Assembly: GCF_000829445.1 (NCBI RefSeq)
Contig: NZ_JXRQ01000008.1
Span: forward strand, 1-64,000
Reading direction: 5' to 3'
Length of the DNA: 64,000 nt
Origin: Jeotgalibacillus alimentarius
GTDB taxonomy: Bacteria; Bacillota; Bacilli; Bacillales; Jeotgalibacillaceae
This document shows, in pieces, positions 55,126-63,475 of the stretch. The position numbers and the translations under genes were made by a program. Numbering within the stretch: position 1 is the first letter of the stretch; each line of letters begins with the position of its first letter. The notes under the pieces are model-generated. The model did not search any database. It saw only the letters and a program-made list of their open reading frames with translations, and was not told the origin of the DNA.

Positions 55126-56490
55126 ATGACGGGTTTATGGAAAGAAATTCTGCCATCAGATGAATATATAATTCAGCTGAATGGCCAGCTGAGTGAAAAC
55201 GACAGAGAACTGCTGTCTTTTTTATACCAGCCATTGCTCGGAGCCGATGCAATCAGCCTCTACAATATCATGTGGCTTGAAGTTGAACGTTATACACTTG
55301 AAAGTCATGCCAGGTCTCACAAAAACCTTATGGACCTTCTAGGAGTCCCGCTTGAGAGAATATTTCAGGCAAGAATCCGTCTTGAAGGGATGGGGCTTCT
55401 AAAAACCTACCTGAAAACCGGGGAAACAAAATCATATGCATACCAGCTGCAGCCGCCACTCAGTGCAAAAGCATTTTTTGAAGATCCGATGCTGAGTGTA
55501 TTTCTATACCGGCAGATTGGTGCAGGTCAATTCCAGCGGCTTAAGAAAAGATTCATTGTTTCTTATGAAAAACTCACTGACTACGAAGAAGTGACACGGT
55601 CTTTTCAGGACGTGTTTTATTCAGATGCCAATATCTCACCACACATGCCTGATAAAATTGAAGACGGGCAGTCTTTGACTTTTAAAGCTGATAGTGAAGG
55701 TGTACGCACTGATTTTCAGGCTTTTGACTTCCATGCATTATTTGCAGGATTGTCAGAAGCCATGGTTCCGAGAAAAGCTTTGACCTATGATGTGAAACAA
55801 CTGATCGTAAAACTGTCTCTACTATACGGACTGTCTGAACAGGAGATGAAGAATCCGATTTTGTCATCAGTCACAGAAGAAGATAAAATTGATATGGAAG
55901 CTTTAAGAAAGGCTTGTCGTGATTCCTATCAGCTGAAAAGTAAATCAGCGCTGCCTGCACTAAAGCATTATGCGCAAAAGGCTGAACCGGTGCAAAATCT
56001 TCCGGGGTCAGAAGATCAGACGCTTCAATATTTAAAGAACAACTCACCGGTTCAGGTGCTGATTGATGCCTCTAAAGGGGTAAAGCCATCGAATGCTGAA
56101 CTCGAGCTGATCGATCACCTGATTCATGAGAAAAAACTTCCTGATGAAGTGATTAATGTCCTGATTCAATTTGTGCTGCTTCGTACAAATATGAAGCTGA
56201 CAAAAGGTTTTACAGAACAAATTGCTTCACAGTGGGTCAGAATCGGACTGAAAACTGCTGAAGAAGCGATGGCAGAAGCGAAAAAAGAACATAAAAATTA
56301 TTTAACATGGAAGAAATCAGGCGGAAAGCAGTCTGCTAAAAAAGAAAGAACCATCCGCAAAGAGAAACTTCCGGAGTGGTTTCAATCTTCAGATGATGCA
56401 GATGAAGCAGAAGACCCTGAATTCCTGAAGGAACGAGAGCGCTATCTCAAAGAGCGCGAAATGAATAAGCGCAAGGCAGGTGAAGAATAA
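55126..56490 (+). CDS. dnaB: replication initiation and membrane attachment protein DnaB
   Basis: In Firmicutes this DnaB is a helicase-loading and primosome protein that works with DnaD and DnaI, not the helicase itself. The 454-residue protein has an N-terminal DnaB/DnaD winged-helix region (about 1-130), a second DnaD-like helical domain (about 310-400, with DHLIHEKKLPDEVINVLIQF) and a highly charged C-terminal tail. It ends one base into dnaI (ATAATGG overlap), indicating coupled translation. Confidence 0.95.
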   Translation: MTGLWKEILPSDEYIIQLNGQLSENDRELLSFLYQPLLGADAISLYNIMWLEVERYTLESHARSHKNLMDLLGVPLERIFQARIRLEGMGLLKTYLKTGETKSYAYQLQPPLSAKAFFEDPMLSVFLYRQIGAGQFQRLKKRFIVSYEKLTDYEEVTRSFQDVFYSDANISPHMPDKIEDGQSLTFKADSEGVRTDFQAFDFHALFAGLSEAMVPRKALTYDVKQLIVKLSLLYGLSEQEMKNPILSSVTEEDKIDMEALRKACRDSYQLKSKSALPALKHYAQKAEPVQNLPGSEDQTLQYLKNNSPVQVLIDASKGVKPSNAELELIDHLIHEKKLPDEVINVLIQFVLLRTNMKLTKGFTEQIASQWVRIGLKTAEEAMAEAKKEHKNYLTWKKSGGKQSAKKERTIRKEKLPEWFQSSDDADEAEDPEFLKERERYLKEREMNKRKAGEE

Positions 56491-57428
56491 TGGATCCGAT
56501 CAACAGAACAATCAGACGTATATCCGGATCGAATCAATTTCAGCAGCGATATGAAATGATGAAAAAAGAAATCGCATCAGATCCCGAGATACAGCATTTT
56601 CTTCAAAAACACAAGGATCAGCTTGCGCCACATGCCGCTGATCAGGGAATGATTAAATTATATGAATTTATGACCCGTTCAAGAAAATGTGCAGACTGTC
56701 CAAGCCTGGCAGCTTGTAAAAACACAATGAAGGGGTACGAGCCGAAGCTCCTCATTCAAAACGGGTATATTGATATGCAATACGCTCCCTGTCCAAGGCA
56801 GATCGCCGCTCAGGAACAGCGTCAGACAGAAAAGCTTGTGCAAAGTATGTATGTTCCTAAAGATGTACTCAATGCCACTTTTGATCAAGTGGATGTTGAT
56901 CACCCTTCCAGAATGAAAGCACTTCAGGCTGCTGAAGAAACAGTCCGTCTGTTAGTAACAGACCCTGAGCATTATAAAGGGCTCTATCTACACGGGAAAT
57001 TTGGAGTAGGGAAAAGTTATTTGCTCGGTGCTATTGCTAATGAGTTAAAGAAGCAGAATAAAGCGAGCTTCATTTTGTATTTTCCTGAGTTTTTAAAAGA
57101 AATGAAACAGTCGCTTGGAGACCAGTCATTTTCAGGCAAAATTGATGCAGTAAAAAGATCATCTATTTTAATGCTCGATGATATTGGAGCAGAGTCTCTT
57201 TCAAGCTGGGCACGTGATGAGGTGCTTGGAACCATTCTTCAATACCGTATGGCAGAAGGACTTCCAACATTCTTCAGTTCAAACTTCGACTATAACGAAC
57301 TCGAACATCACCTTACGTACTCTCAGCGCGGGGAAGAAGAACCGATCAAAGCTGCAAGAATTATGGAACGTATTAAATTCTTATCACTGCCTGTAGAAAT
57401 GAAAGGTAAGAATAAGCGCAATACGTAA
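56490..57428 (+). CDS. dnaI: primosomal helicase loader DnaI
   Basis: DnaI is the AAA+ ATPase that loads the replicative helicase DnaC. The 312-residue protein has an N-terminal zinc-binding domain (cysteines in KCADCPSLAACKN near residue 68 and APCPRQ near 95) and a C-terminal AAA+ domain with Walker A GKFGVGKSYLL near 170, Walker B ILMLDDIGAE near 230 and a late arginine in RIMERIKFL. The ytxC gene that lies between dnaI and thrS in B. subtilis is absent. Confidence 0.96.
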   Translation: MDPINRTIRRISGSNQFQQRYEMMKKEIASDPEIQHFLQKHKDQLAPHAADQGMIKLYEFMTRSRKCADCPSLAACKNTMKGYEPKLLIQNGYIDMQYAPCPRQIAAQEQRQTEKLVQSMYVPKDVLNATFDQVDVDHPSRMKALQAAEETVRLLVTDPEHYKGLYLHGKFGVGKSYLLGAIANELKKQNKASFILYFPEFLKEMKQSLGDQSFSGKIDAVKRSSILMLDDIGAESLSSWARDEVLGTILQYRMAEGLPTFFSSNFDYNELEHHLTYSQRGEEEPIKAARIMERIKFLSLPVEMKGKNKRNT

Positions 57429-57502
57429 CTGAAGATGGTGCATTTGATTTTTGAGTATCTTTTTTAAGATTGTTTATTTTTTATGCGCAGCGTGACTCGC
57501 AG

Positions 57503-57565
57503 TGGAAGGCGGTGACTCGGGGACGATTAGCGGTCGCCGTCCGGAAAGTATACGCCTGAAACAGG
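57503..57565. repeat. short variant of the intergenic repeat (copy G)
   Basis: AAGGCGGTGACTC and CCGGAAAGTATACGCCTGAA match the arms of copies B and D; the middle (GGGGACGATTAGCGGTCGCCGT) resembles that of copy D (ATTAGC then a GC-rich piece). It lies downstream of dnaI and before the thrS promoter. Confidence 0.7.
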
Positions 57566-57593
57566 GAGTCAGCGCCAATGTTTCAAATATAAC

Positions 57594-57622
57594 TTGCTTT
57601 TACACCCAACCTATTCTAAAAT
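57594..57622 (+). promoter_or_regulatory. sigma-A promoter of thrS
   Basis: TTGCTT (57594-57599) and TAAAAT (57617-57622) are separated by 17 bases, giving a start near 57629 at the beginning of the T-box leader. Confidence 0.72.
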
Positions 57623-57628
57623 GACTCT

Positions 57629-57890
57629 TATCAAAACAATTAATCATTAAAGGCGCTGACAGGGACATGAATCATTTGCAGCTGATTACAAGAGAGAGAG
57701 GACCAGGCTGAAATCCTCTTATGAAGCGGAATGCATTTACCACCCTTGAGCCGTACAAGTGAACACTGCAGTAATTTGTACCGGATGCAGCCCGTTAGCT
57801 GAACCAGAGATTCTGGACGTCTGTTCAGAAAGAAGGGTGGAACCGCGGGTTATCATAACTCCGTCCCTTTACCAGGGATGGGGTTTTTTA
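57629..57890 (+). promoter_or_regulatory. T-box riboswitch leader of thrS
   Basis: The conserved T-box GGGTGGAACCGCGGG is at 57835-57849, followed by a terminator (CTCCGTCCCT/AGGGATGGGG, 57858-57889, with T-run). Stem I holds the AGAGAG-type element near 57691 and a specifier loop with ACC ACC at 57739-57744, both threonine codons, upstream of CTTGAG. Uncharged tRNA-Thr would pair with the specifier and T-box to form the antiterminator. Together with repeat copy G and the promoter, this fills the 494-base dnaI-thrS interval. Confidence 0.95.
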
Positions 57891-57922
57891 TATGCAAAAA
57901 TTTAATTGAGGGAGTGTTTAGC

Positions 57923-59854
57923 ATGGAAGAACAAATTAAAGTGACTTTTCCTGATGGAAACAGCAAGGAGTATCCTAAAGGCATTACAGTTGAAAAAATC
58001 GCTTCATCAATCTCATCAGGTCTGAAGAAAAAAGCTGTGGCCGGTAAAGTAAATGGACAGCTGCTTGATCTTCGTACACCGCTTGAGCAGAATGCTGAGG
58101 TTGCGATTCTAACACCGGACGATGAGGAAGCTCTTGAAGTGATGCGTCACAGTGCAGCCCACCTGATGGCTCAAGCAGTTAAGCGGTTATATCCTGATGC
58201 AAAATTCGGAGTTGGCCCTGTGATCGAAGGTGGATTCTACTACGATATTGATACTGAATCTTCTATTTCAACTGAAGATCTTCCGCGTATCGAAAAAGAA
58301 ATGAAAAAAATCACTGGTGACAATATTAACGTAGAACGTGAAGTTGTCAGCAGGGATGAAGCAGTCAGCCGCTTTGAAGAAATCAATGACCCTTATAAGC
58401 TTGAACTGATTGAAGCGATCCCGGCAGAAGAAGATGTATCAATTTACAAACAGGGCGAATTTTTTGACCTTTGCCGCGGAATTCACGTACCATCAACAAA
58501 GCATATTAAAGAATTTAAGCTGTTAAGCGTTGCCGGTGCATACTGGAGGGGCGACAGTGATAATAAAATGCTTCAGCGTATCTATGGAACTGCCTTCTTT
58601 AACAAAGAAGACCTTCAGCACCACCTTGATATGCTTGAAGAGGCGAAGCAGCGTGACCACCGTAAGATCGGGAAAGAACTGGACCTGTTCACAAGCTCTC
58701 AGCTTGTAGGTCAGGGACTGCCAATCTGGCTGCCAAAAGGTGCTACGATCCGCCGTACAATCGAACGTTATATTGTAGATAAAGAAATTTCACTTGGCTA
58801 TGATCACGTGTACACACCTGCACTGGGCAGCGCTGAGCTTTACAAAACGAGCGGTCACTGGGATCACTATGAAGAAGGTATGTTCCCGCCGATGGAGATG
58901 GATAATGAAACACTTGTCCTACGCCCGATGAACTGTCCGCACCACATGATGGTGTATAAGCAGGATATTCACAGTTATCGTGAACTGCCGATCCGAATTG
59001 CAGAACTTGGTCTGATGCACCGTTATGAAATGTCAGGCGCACTATCTGGACTGCAGCGCGTTCGTGCAATGACACTGAATGATGCGCACATTTTTACCCG
59101 CCCTGACCAGATTAAAGAAGAATTCCAGCGCGTTGTGCGTTTGATCGAAGAAGTGTATAAAGACTTTGGTTTGCATGATTATAAGTTCCGTCTTTCTTAC
59201 CGTGATCCTGAAGATACTGAAAAGTACTTTGATGATAATGCGATGTGGGAAAAGGCCCAGGCAATGCTGAAAGAAGCGATGGATGATATGGGCCATGACT
59301 ACTTTGAAGCTGAAGGTGAAGCAGCATTCTACGGCCCGAAACTTGATGTTCAGGTGAAAACAGCGATTGGTAAAGAAGAAACACTGTCTACAGTGCAGCT
59401 TGACTTCCTTCTTCCTGAGCGCTTTGATCTGAATTATATCGGTGAAGATGGTAAGCAGCATCGCCCGGTTGTTATCCACCGCGGCGTCGTTTCTACAATG
59501 GAACGCTTTGTTGCATTTCTGATTGAAGAGCATAAAGGAGCGCTTCCTGCATGGCTTGCTCCGGTGCAGGTACAGGTCATTCCGGTATCTCCATCAATCC
59601 ACCTTGACTTTGCTAAAAAAGTACAGGATGAGCTTCAGCTCGCAGGTGCGCGTGTAGAAGTTGATACGCGTGATGAGAAGATGGGTTATAAGATCCGTGA
59701 AGCGCAGATGAAGAAGATTCCTTATATGCTGGTTGTAGGAGATAAGGAAATGGAAAATGAGGAAGTGAACATACGTAAGTATGGTGAGCAGGATACTGAT
59801 ACTGCCCCGCTTTCAGCATTTGCACAGCAATTAAAACAGGAAATCTCAAGATAA
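57923..59854 (+). CDS. thrS: threonyl-tRNA synthetase
   Basis: ThrS charges tRNA-Thr. The 643-residue protein has a TGS domain (about 1-63), an editing/SAD region (about 65-225, with [12 protein letters not shown] and the zinc-like GGFYYDID segment), the class II catalytic core (motif 1 near 270; [14 protein letters not shown] near 330; motif 3 [14 protein letters not shown] near 520) and an anticodon-binding domain (about 540-643). The ATG at 57923 follows GAGGGAG; a longer in-frame start lies in the T-box terminator. Control is by the T-box leader. Confidence 0.98.
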   Translation: MEEQIKVTFPDGNSKEYPKGITVEKIASSISSGLKKKAVAGKVNGQLLDLRTPLEQNAEVAILTPDDEEALEVMRHSAAHLMAQAVKRLYPDAKFGVGPVIEGGFYYDIDTESSISTEDLPRIEKEMKKITGDNINVEREVVSRDEAVSRFEEINDPYKLELIEAIPAEEDVSIYKQGEFFDLCRGIHVPSTKHIKEFKLLSVAGAYWRGDSDNKMLQRIYGTAFFNKEDLQHHLDMLEEAKQRDHRKIGKELDLFTSSQLVGQGLPIWLPKGATIRRTIERYIVDKEISLGYDHVYTPALGSAELYKTSGHWDHYEEGMFPPMEMDNETLVLRPMNCPHHMMVYKQDIHSYRELPIRIAELGLMHRYEMSGALSGLQRVRAMTLNDAHIFTRPDQIKEEFQRVVRLIEEVYKDFGLHDYKFRLSYRDPEDTEKYFDDNAMWEKAQAMLKEAMDDMGHDYFEAEGEAAFYGPKLDVQVKTAIGKEETLSTVQLDFLLPERFDLNYIGEDGKQHRPVVIHRGVVSTMERFVAFLIEEHKGALPAWLAPVQVQVIPVSPSIHLDFAKKVQDELQLAGARVEVDTRDEKMGYKIREAQMKKIPYMLVVGDKEMENEEVNIRKYGEQDTDTAPLSAFAQQLKQEISR

Positions 59855-59890
59855 TAAAAAACTGCCGGGCTCTCCGGCAGTTTTTATTAT
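59851..59890. terminator. shared bidirectional terminator containing both stop codons
   Basis: AAAACTGCCGG and CCGGCAGTTTT pair, with outer ATAAT/ATTAT continuing the stem. The thrS stop (59852-59854) and the stop of the convergent lipoprotein gene (59887-59889) both lie inside it. Confidence 0.93.
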
Positions 59891-60366
59891 TCTCTTTTAT
59901 ACTCTTTTTCAGTCCCATCACTGAACTTAACCTCAATTTCAATTGATTCATAACCATCTTCAACTTCAAATCCCTCAATGACGCTGTCGATCACTTCCAC
60001 ATCAGGTGTATCAAGTGTAAAATCAAACACACTTAATACGGGCTGGATCTCCTGATACGCATCATCACCGGACATCGTGAGCATATCCCGTTCATTTTCA
60101 TAAGCAGCTTCTATTTCGCTGCCTTCACTGTCATAGGAGATCTCAAAGTCATTATCGTTTCCTTCATAATCAGCGTCCATTTCAAATGTCAGAAAGGAAA
60201 TACCGGTATCATCAGGTCCTGAAGCATTATCTGAAGCCGGCTGTTCTTCTGCCTGCTCAGCTGTTTCCTCAGGCGTGGGGTCTTCTACAGTTTCGCTTTC
60301 TTCACCGCAGGCAGCAAGCACCAGACTGAAGCTTGTCAGTGCAGCGATCGTATATCTTTTTTTCAT
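59887..60366 (-). CDS. small acidic lipoprotein of unknown function
   Basis: This 159-residue protein starts MKKRYTIAALTSFSLVLAACGEE: a basic n-region, a hydrophobic core and the lipobox LAAC with the lipidated cysteine at residue 19. A very acidic, Pro/Glu-rich linker (about 20-55) follows, then a domain of about 100 residues with alternating strands (GISFLTFEMDADYEG; DFEISYDSEGSEIEAAYE; YESIEIEVKFSDG). It should sit on the outer face of the membrane. No family is recognised. The ATG at 60366, 7 bases after GGAGGA, is preferred over an ATG two codons upstream. Confidence 0.85.
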   Translation of the reverse strand: MKKRYTIAALTSFSLVLAACGEESETVEDPTPEETAEQAEEQPASDNASGPDDTGISFLTFEMDADYEGNDNDFEISYDSEGSEIEAAYENERDMLTMSGDDAYQEIQPVLSVFDFTLDTPDVEVIDSVIEGFEVEDGYESIEIEVKFSDGTEKEYKRE

Positions 60367-60537
60367 CTTCATTCCTCCAGTGGAAGTTACGATTTGTTAT
60401 CCATGCTATTGCCTGAATCCATTGCTTTAAAACATGAATACTTGTTAAATATGTGAGTTTATGTGGAAATCTTTAAAAAAGTATTGCTTCCCTTTCATAT
60501 ATCTGATATCATCAGTTTTGTTGATTAAGAACTTGGA

Positions 60538-60566
60538 TTGACATTCAACTCGACATTTGCTACAAT
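60538..60566 (+). promoter_or_regulatory. sigma-A promoter of infC-rpmI-rplT
   Basis: A perfect TTGACA (60538-60543) and TACAAT (60561-60566) are separated by 17 bases. Between it and the lipoprotein gene (60367-60537) nothing else is recognised. Confidence 0.9.
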
Positions 60567-60589
60567 AGCAAGAGTGAATCGAATACGGA

Positions 60590-60720
60590 TTTGTGTACAA
60601 GAAGAGGCACCCGCTTCTCACCTTCCCGGCCTATAAGCTGGATGGTCACACGCATGTACCCTTAACTAGGGCATTATGTGTATGGTAGCGGGAGACTGAT
60701 GAAGTTTCCGGCTTTTTTTG
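60590..60720 (+). promoter_or_regulatory. L20-type ribosomal protein leader of infC-rpmI-rplT
   Basis: The leader contains the GAAGAGGCACCCGCTTCTCACC region, the CCTATAAGCTGGATGG segment and a terminator at 60687-60719 (AGC-GGAGACT against AGTTTCC-GCT, then seven T). In Bacillus, L20 binds such a leader to cause premature termination. Assignment rests on the terminator, the long leader and the operon content; the fold was not computed. Confidence 0.8.
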
Positions 60721-60773
60721 TTGTCGAAAACACGTCACAATGGTATTCAAAATCAATCCGGAGGTGGATTACT

Positions 60774-61292
60774 ATTAGCAAGGACAACACACAGATTAAT
60801 GAAAGCATCCGTTCACGCGAGGTGCGTCTGATTGATCAAAACGGTGAACAGCTAGGTGTTAAATCAAAGAATGAAGCGCTTGATATTGCAGCGCGTGTCA
60901 ACCTTGACCTCGTTCTGGTTGCGCCAAATGCTAAGCCGCCTGTTGCAAGAATTATGGACTATGGTAAGTACAAATTCGAACAGCAGAAAAAAGAAAAAGA
61001 AGCACGTAAAAATCAAAAAATCATCAATTTAAAAGAGGTTCGTCTGAGCCCTGGAATTGAAGAACATGATTTCAATACAAAGCTTCGTAATGCACGGAAG
61101 TTCCTTGAAAAAGGCGATAAAGTAAAAGCTTCAATCCGTTTCCGCGGACGTGCCATTACACATAAGGAAATCGGTCAGAGAGTGCTTGAGCGTTTTGCTG
61201 AAGAATGTAAAGATCTTTCTACAGTAGAAACTAAGCCGAAGATGGACGGCCGCAGCATGTTCCTTATGCTTGCACCAACGAACGAAAAGTAA
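60774..61292 (+). CDS. infC: translation initiation factor IF-3, ATT start
   Basis: IF-3 binds the 30S subunit and monitors start-codon selection. The 172-residue protein begins [19 protein letters not shown] and has the linker [16 protein letters not shown] and the C-terminal domain with [13 protein letters not shown] and RSMFLMLAP. The start is the rare ATT at 60774, 6 bases after GGAGGTGG; no ATG, GTG or TTG is properly placed, and ATT is the known infC start in Bacillus. Upstream in-frame codons run through the leader terminator and are rejected. A rare start lets IF-3 limit its own synthesis. Confidence 0.95.
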   Translation: MSKDNTQINESIRSREVRLIDQNGEQLGVKSKNEALDIAARVNLDLVLVAPNAKPPVARIMDYGKYKFEQQKKEKEARKNQKIINLKEVRLSPGIEEHDFNTKLRNARKFLEKGDKVKASIRFRGRAITHKEIGQRVLERFAEECKDLSTVETKPKMDGRSMFLMLAPTNEK

Positions 61293-61314
61293 TGATTTAA
61301 GGAGGATACTACTC

Positions 61315-61503
61315 ATGCCAAAAATGAAAACTCACCGTGGATCAGCTAAGCGTTTCAAGAAGACAGGTAAAGGAAAGCTTAAGCGTTCACGTGCATTCAC
61401 TAGTCACCTTTTCGCTAACAAGTCAACAAAAGCTAAGCGTAAACTGCGTAAAGGCTCACTTGTGTCTTCAGGCGATTACAAACGCATCAAAGATATGATC
61501 TAA
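61315..61503 (+). CDS. rpmI: 50S ribosomal protein L35
   Basis: This 62-residue, very basic protein starts [18 protein letters not shown] and ends [10 protein letters not shown]. It is a late-assembling large-subunit protein. It is a few residues shorter at the C-terminus than B. subtilis L35. TTAAGGAGGATA precedes the ATG. It lies 22 bases after infC and 42 before rplT. Confidence 0.97.
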   Translation: MPKMKTHRGSAKRFKKTGKGKLKRSRAFTSHLFANKSTKAKRKLRKGSLVSSGDYKRIKDMI

Positions 61504-61539
61504 TTCTAAAAATAATGAACATGATTTATTAGGAGGTAA

Positions 61540-61905
<366 letters not shown>

Positions 61906-61913
61906 TATCAATC

Positions 61914-61942
61914 AGACTGTCCTTCACCGGGCAGTCTTTTTT
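61914..61942 (+). terminator. terminator of infC-rpmI-rplT
   Basis: AGACTG-CC and GG-CAGTCT form a stem with a short loop, followed by TTTTTT. Confidence 0.92.
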
Positions 61943-62009
61943 AATGTCGTCAGGCAGATTGTGTTAAGATAGTTCCGTTCAATCGTTAATGCTTGAAAGA
62001 GGTGTAAAT

Positions 62010-62273
62010 ATGGATACGTTAATTATTTTGTTTTACTTAATCATGACTGCAGTTGGATTCATGTCGATGAGAAATGATAAAAAACGTGCGCAGAAGAATG
62101 AATACAGAATTTCAGAGAAAACATTGTGGACAATCGCATTTTTAGGAGGCGCTCTGGGATCGTGGGTCGGAATGAGCTTCTATCGTCATAAAACAAGACA
62201 TACCTCCTTCAGGATCGGTATGCCATTTCTTGTGATTTTATATAGTGGATTAATTATATGGGTAACGGGTTAA
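62010..62273 (+). CDS. ysdA: DUF1294 membrane protein (YsdA-like)
   Basis: This 87-residue protein has hydrophobic segments near residues 3-18, 38-53 and 67-84 and the family motif GGALGSWVGMSFYRHKTRH. The function of DUF1294 is unknown. The ATG at 62010 follows GAAAGAGGTG by 7 bases. Its place after rplT matches ysdA. Confidence 0.92.
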   Translation: MDTLIILFYLIMTAVGFMSMRNDKKRAQKNEYRISEKTLWTIAFLGGALGSWVGMSFYRHKTRHTSFRIGMPFLVILYSGLIIWVTG

Positions 62274-62320
62274 CACCTGACAAAGTCTACATGTATACAG
62301 GCTTTTGTTCTGCCGGGACA

Positions 62321-62373
62321 AAAAAGGGGTAAGCCTCTTCACTTTCAAACGTGAAGAGGCTTACCCCCTTTTT
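62321..62373. terminator. long bidirectional terminator between ysdA and ysdB
   Basis: AAAAAGGGGTAAGCCTCTTCAC pairs with GTGAAGAGG...CCCCCTTTTT over about 22 bp with one bulged base and an 8-base loop, with A/T tracts on both sides. Confidence 0.93.
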
Positions 62374-62422
62374 CTGTAGATAGAGCGCCGCATTATAGCC
62401 AGCTGCGGAACTGAAAAATCAA

Positions 62423-62818
62423 TCAGTCCGTATCTTCCTTTTCAAGAAGCTCCCGGATCGGACTTTTCCAGTCAATTTTTGCGTATGGATAGTTGCTCTT
62501 GATTTCAGTCTCTATAAAACGGAAATCTTCCACCTTAAACCCCTGCAAATTAGCCGGGTCATCCGGCCAGACGAATATACTCACAACATCAAACGAACGG
62601 TCAGCCTCGCCAAGGTATTTCTCGCCCTGAAACATAACTCCGTTGTACGTGATGAAAAAGTTTTTCCTCGGGTTGCGTGCATCATCGTGGAAGTAGTAGT
62701 CTTCTTTTTCATGAGCGAGCTCAAGCTTTCTTTTAGGATCAAACAAATATTTTATCCCTTTATATAGCAGATAGAGTATCAGTACAGTAATCAGTACTCT
62801 GAGCAGAATTAAGATCAT
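62423..62818 (-). CDS. ysdB: YsdB-like protein (membrane-anchored)
   Basis: This 131-residue protein has one N-terminal membrane helix (about residues 2-20) and a cytosolic domain with NFFITYNGVMFQGEKYLG and VVSIFVWPDDPANLQGF. The sequence and its location between ysdA and ysdC fit YsdB, which is linked to the sigma-W response in B. subtilis. It is on the strand opposite to its neighbours here. The molecular function is unknown. Confidence 0.88.
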   Translation of the reverse strand: MILILLRVLITVLILYLLYKGIKYLFDPKRKLELAHEKEDYYFHDDARNPRKNFFITYNGVMFQGEKYLGEADRSFDVVSIFVWPDDPANLQGFKVEDFRFIETEIKSNYPYAKIDWKSPIRELLEKEDTD

Positions 62819-62920
62819 GTGAAACCCCCTGTAACTCCTTTTACCCTTGTACGTATTCAGACTCGGAAAAGTTTCAGTTTTTCTATGATTTTTTGTTAAA
62901 CTGAATCAGAAGGAGAGGGT

Positions 62921-63412
62921 ATGATGTTGAACTGGGAAGAACTGTATCACATGCAATATGAATTGGATTCTTTTATTGAAAAAGAAAATAACCTGTCAGG
63001 TAAAGATCTGTTAAGAGAAAAACTGCTTGCTTTATCAGTAGAAGCAGGGGAGCTTGCAAATGAAACAAGGTGTTTTAAGTTCTGGAGCCGAAAAGGACCT
63101 TCGGAAAAAAGTGTGATCCTTGAAGAATATGTAGATGGCATTCATTTTCTATTATCCATTGGTCTTGAAAAGGATTTCAGATTTTCGGACAGCGCTGCTG
63201 AAGAGGGAAGCCAATCGCTGACGGATTTATTTATAGCATATAACACGAGTATTAGTGAGTTCGAACGGGACCAGACTAAAGACCATTATATTCAGATGTG
63301 GCGTGTGTATTTAGCCATTGGTGAAAAGCTCAGCTTCAGTGCACAGGATACGATAGAGGCTTATATTCAAAAAAACAAAGTTAACGTTGAGCGTCAAAAA
63401 AATGAATACTAA
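62921..63412 (+). CDS. dimeric dUTPase, all-alpha NTP pyrophosphatase family
   Basis: This 163-residue protein has the all-alpha dUTPase pattern: LSVEAGELANETRCFKFWS near residue 37 supplies the ExxE metal ligands and the WS segment, and LEEYVDGIHFLLSIGLE near 67 the second E..D set. It should hydrolyse dUTP to dUMP, keeping uracil out of DNA. This family is unrelated to trimeric Dut and is common in Firmicutes and phages; nothing nearby suggests a prophage. AAGGAGAGGGT precedes two adjacent ATG codons (62921, 62924). Confidence 0.9.
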   Translation: MMLNWEELYHMQYELDSFIEKENNLSGKDLLREKLLALSVEAGELANETRCFKFWSRKGPSEKSVILEEYVDGIHFLLSIGLEKDFRFSDSAAEEGSQSLTDLFIAYNTSISEFERDQTKDHYIQMWRVYLAIGEKLSFSAQDTIEAYIQKNKVNVERQKNEY

Positions 63413-63414
63413 TT

Positions 63415-63443
63415 TTGTGAATACTCTGTCGAAGTGGTATAAT
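63415..63443 (+). promoter_or_regulatory. sigma-A promoter of ysdC
   Basis: TTGTGA (63415-63420) and a perfect TATAAT (63438-63443) are 17 bases apart, just after the dUTPase stop codon. Confidence 0.75.
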
Positions 63444-63475
63444 GACTGTTGGAAATATGTTAGGGAGGCGAAGAA

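Noticed and set aside
59042-59533. 163-codon open frame on the minus strand inside thrS
   Set aside because: It lies opposite the conserved ThrS catalytic core and has no supporting signals.
62921-63412. prophage origin of the dimeric dUTPase
   Set aside because: Family members are common in phages, but codon use looks like that of the neighbours and no phage gene is nearby.
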